From positions 1 through 30,897 of the IMG/VR virus record IMGVR_UViG_3300049024_000036: a stretch of DNA of 30,897 nt; one strand, written 5' to 3'. The position numbers and the translations under genes are program-made. The notes beneath the pieces are model-generated. The model ran no database searches, was not told where the DNA came from, and saw nothing but the letters and a program-made list of their open reading frames with translations. This DNA comes from a virus. Below are positions 30,896 through 30,897 of the stretch, piece after piece (positions within the stretch are counted from its first letter, which is position 1; the number at the start of each line of letters is the position of its first letter).

Positions 30896-30897
30896 GG

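Noticed and set aside
1-30897. Diversity-generating retroelement expected from BPP-1 likeness
   Set aside because: No reverse transcriptase or template/variable repeat pair was seen; tail-fibre genes would lie beyond the left edge.
1-30897. CRISPR array, tRNA, rRNA, insertion sequence, integrase or lysis genes
   Set aside because: No regular spacer array, cloverleaf, transposase motif, recombinase motif or holin/endolysin pattern was found; the small membrane protein at 25025-25222 is in the wrong context for a holin.

Overview
The window is a stretch of a GC-rich tailed-phage genome or prophage, with codon third positions mostly G or C. Portal, scaffold, coat and tail-nozzle proteins resemble podoviruses of Burkholderiales (the BPP-1/Bcep22 type), so the host is probably a betaproteobacterium. 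That is a judgement from recalled protein resemblance, not a search. Almost every gene lies on the minus strand and reads from the right edge to the left edge. Three plus-strand open frames of about 790-1100 codons are antisense shadows.

Right to left. (1) 30.9-30.3 kb: a control region with a tiny plus-strand gene diverging from a helix-turn-helix-type regulator, separated by two TTGAGAG repeats. (2) 30.3-27.2 kb: accessory early genes, namely a cupin-like protein, a DUF6884-like protein, an N6-adenine DNA methylase and a PAPS-reductase/DndC-like PP-loop protein. (3) 27.2-24.0 kb: replication and recombination, with a DUF1376 replication protein that carries iteron-like 12-bp repeats inside its gene, a probable helicase-loader-like protein, small unknowns and a RusA resolvase. 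(4) 23.9-18.1 kb: a cargo cassette of predicted glycosyltransferases, two SAM methyltransferases, a GT42/DUF115-like protein, small zinc-binding proteins and an unusually small protein-kinase-like protein. (5) 18.1-15.1 kb: small and large terminase. (6) 15.2-0 kb: virion genes in the order portal, Sec-signal beta-helix protein, two structural unknowns, PASTA-domain protein, scaffold, coat, small proteins, head-completion/adaptor proteins, nozzle-like tail protein, and a possible ejection protein cut by the left edge.

The early and cassette genes form one tightly coupled unit. Nineteen of the junctions between the regulator and the terminase are ATGA, GTGA or TTGA overlaps, so start codons (including several GTG and one TTG) can be placed confidently. 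A strong UUCG-loop terminator lies downstream of the coat module.

The best candidate for something undescribed is the 18.1-23.6 kb cassette: mini-kinase, GT-A and GT-B-like enzymes, methyltransferases and a sialyltransferase-like protein in one coupled operon. It looks like a complete phage-encoded glycan or base-modification pathway whose substrate cannot be told from sequence. The early adenine methylase / PP-loop / DUF6884 trio may be a second DNA-modification or counter-defence module. No integrase, lysis gene, tRNA, CRISPR array or reverse transcriptase was found in the window.
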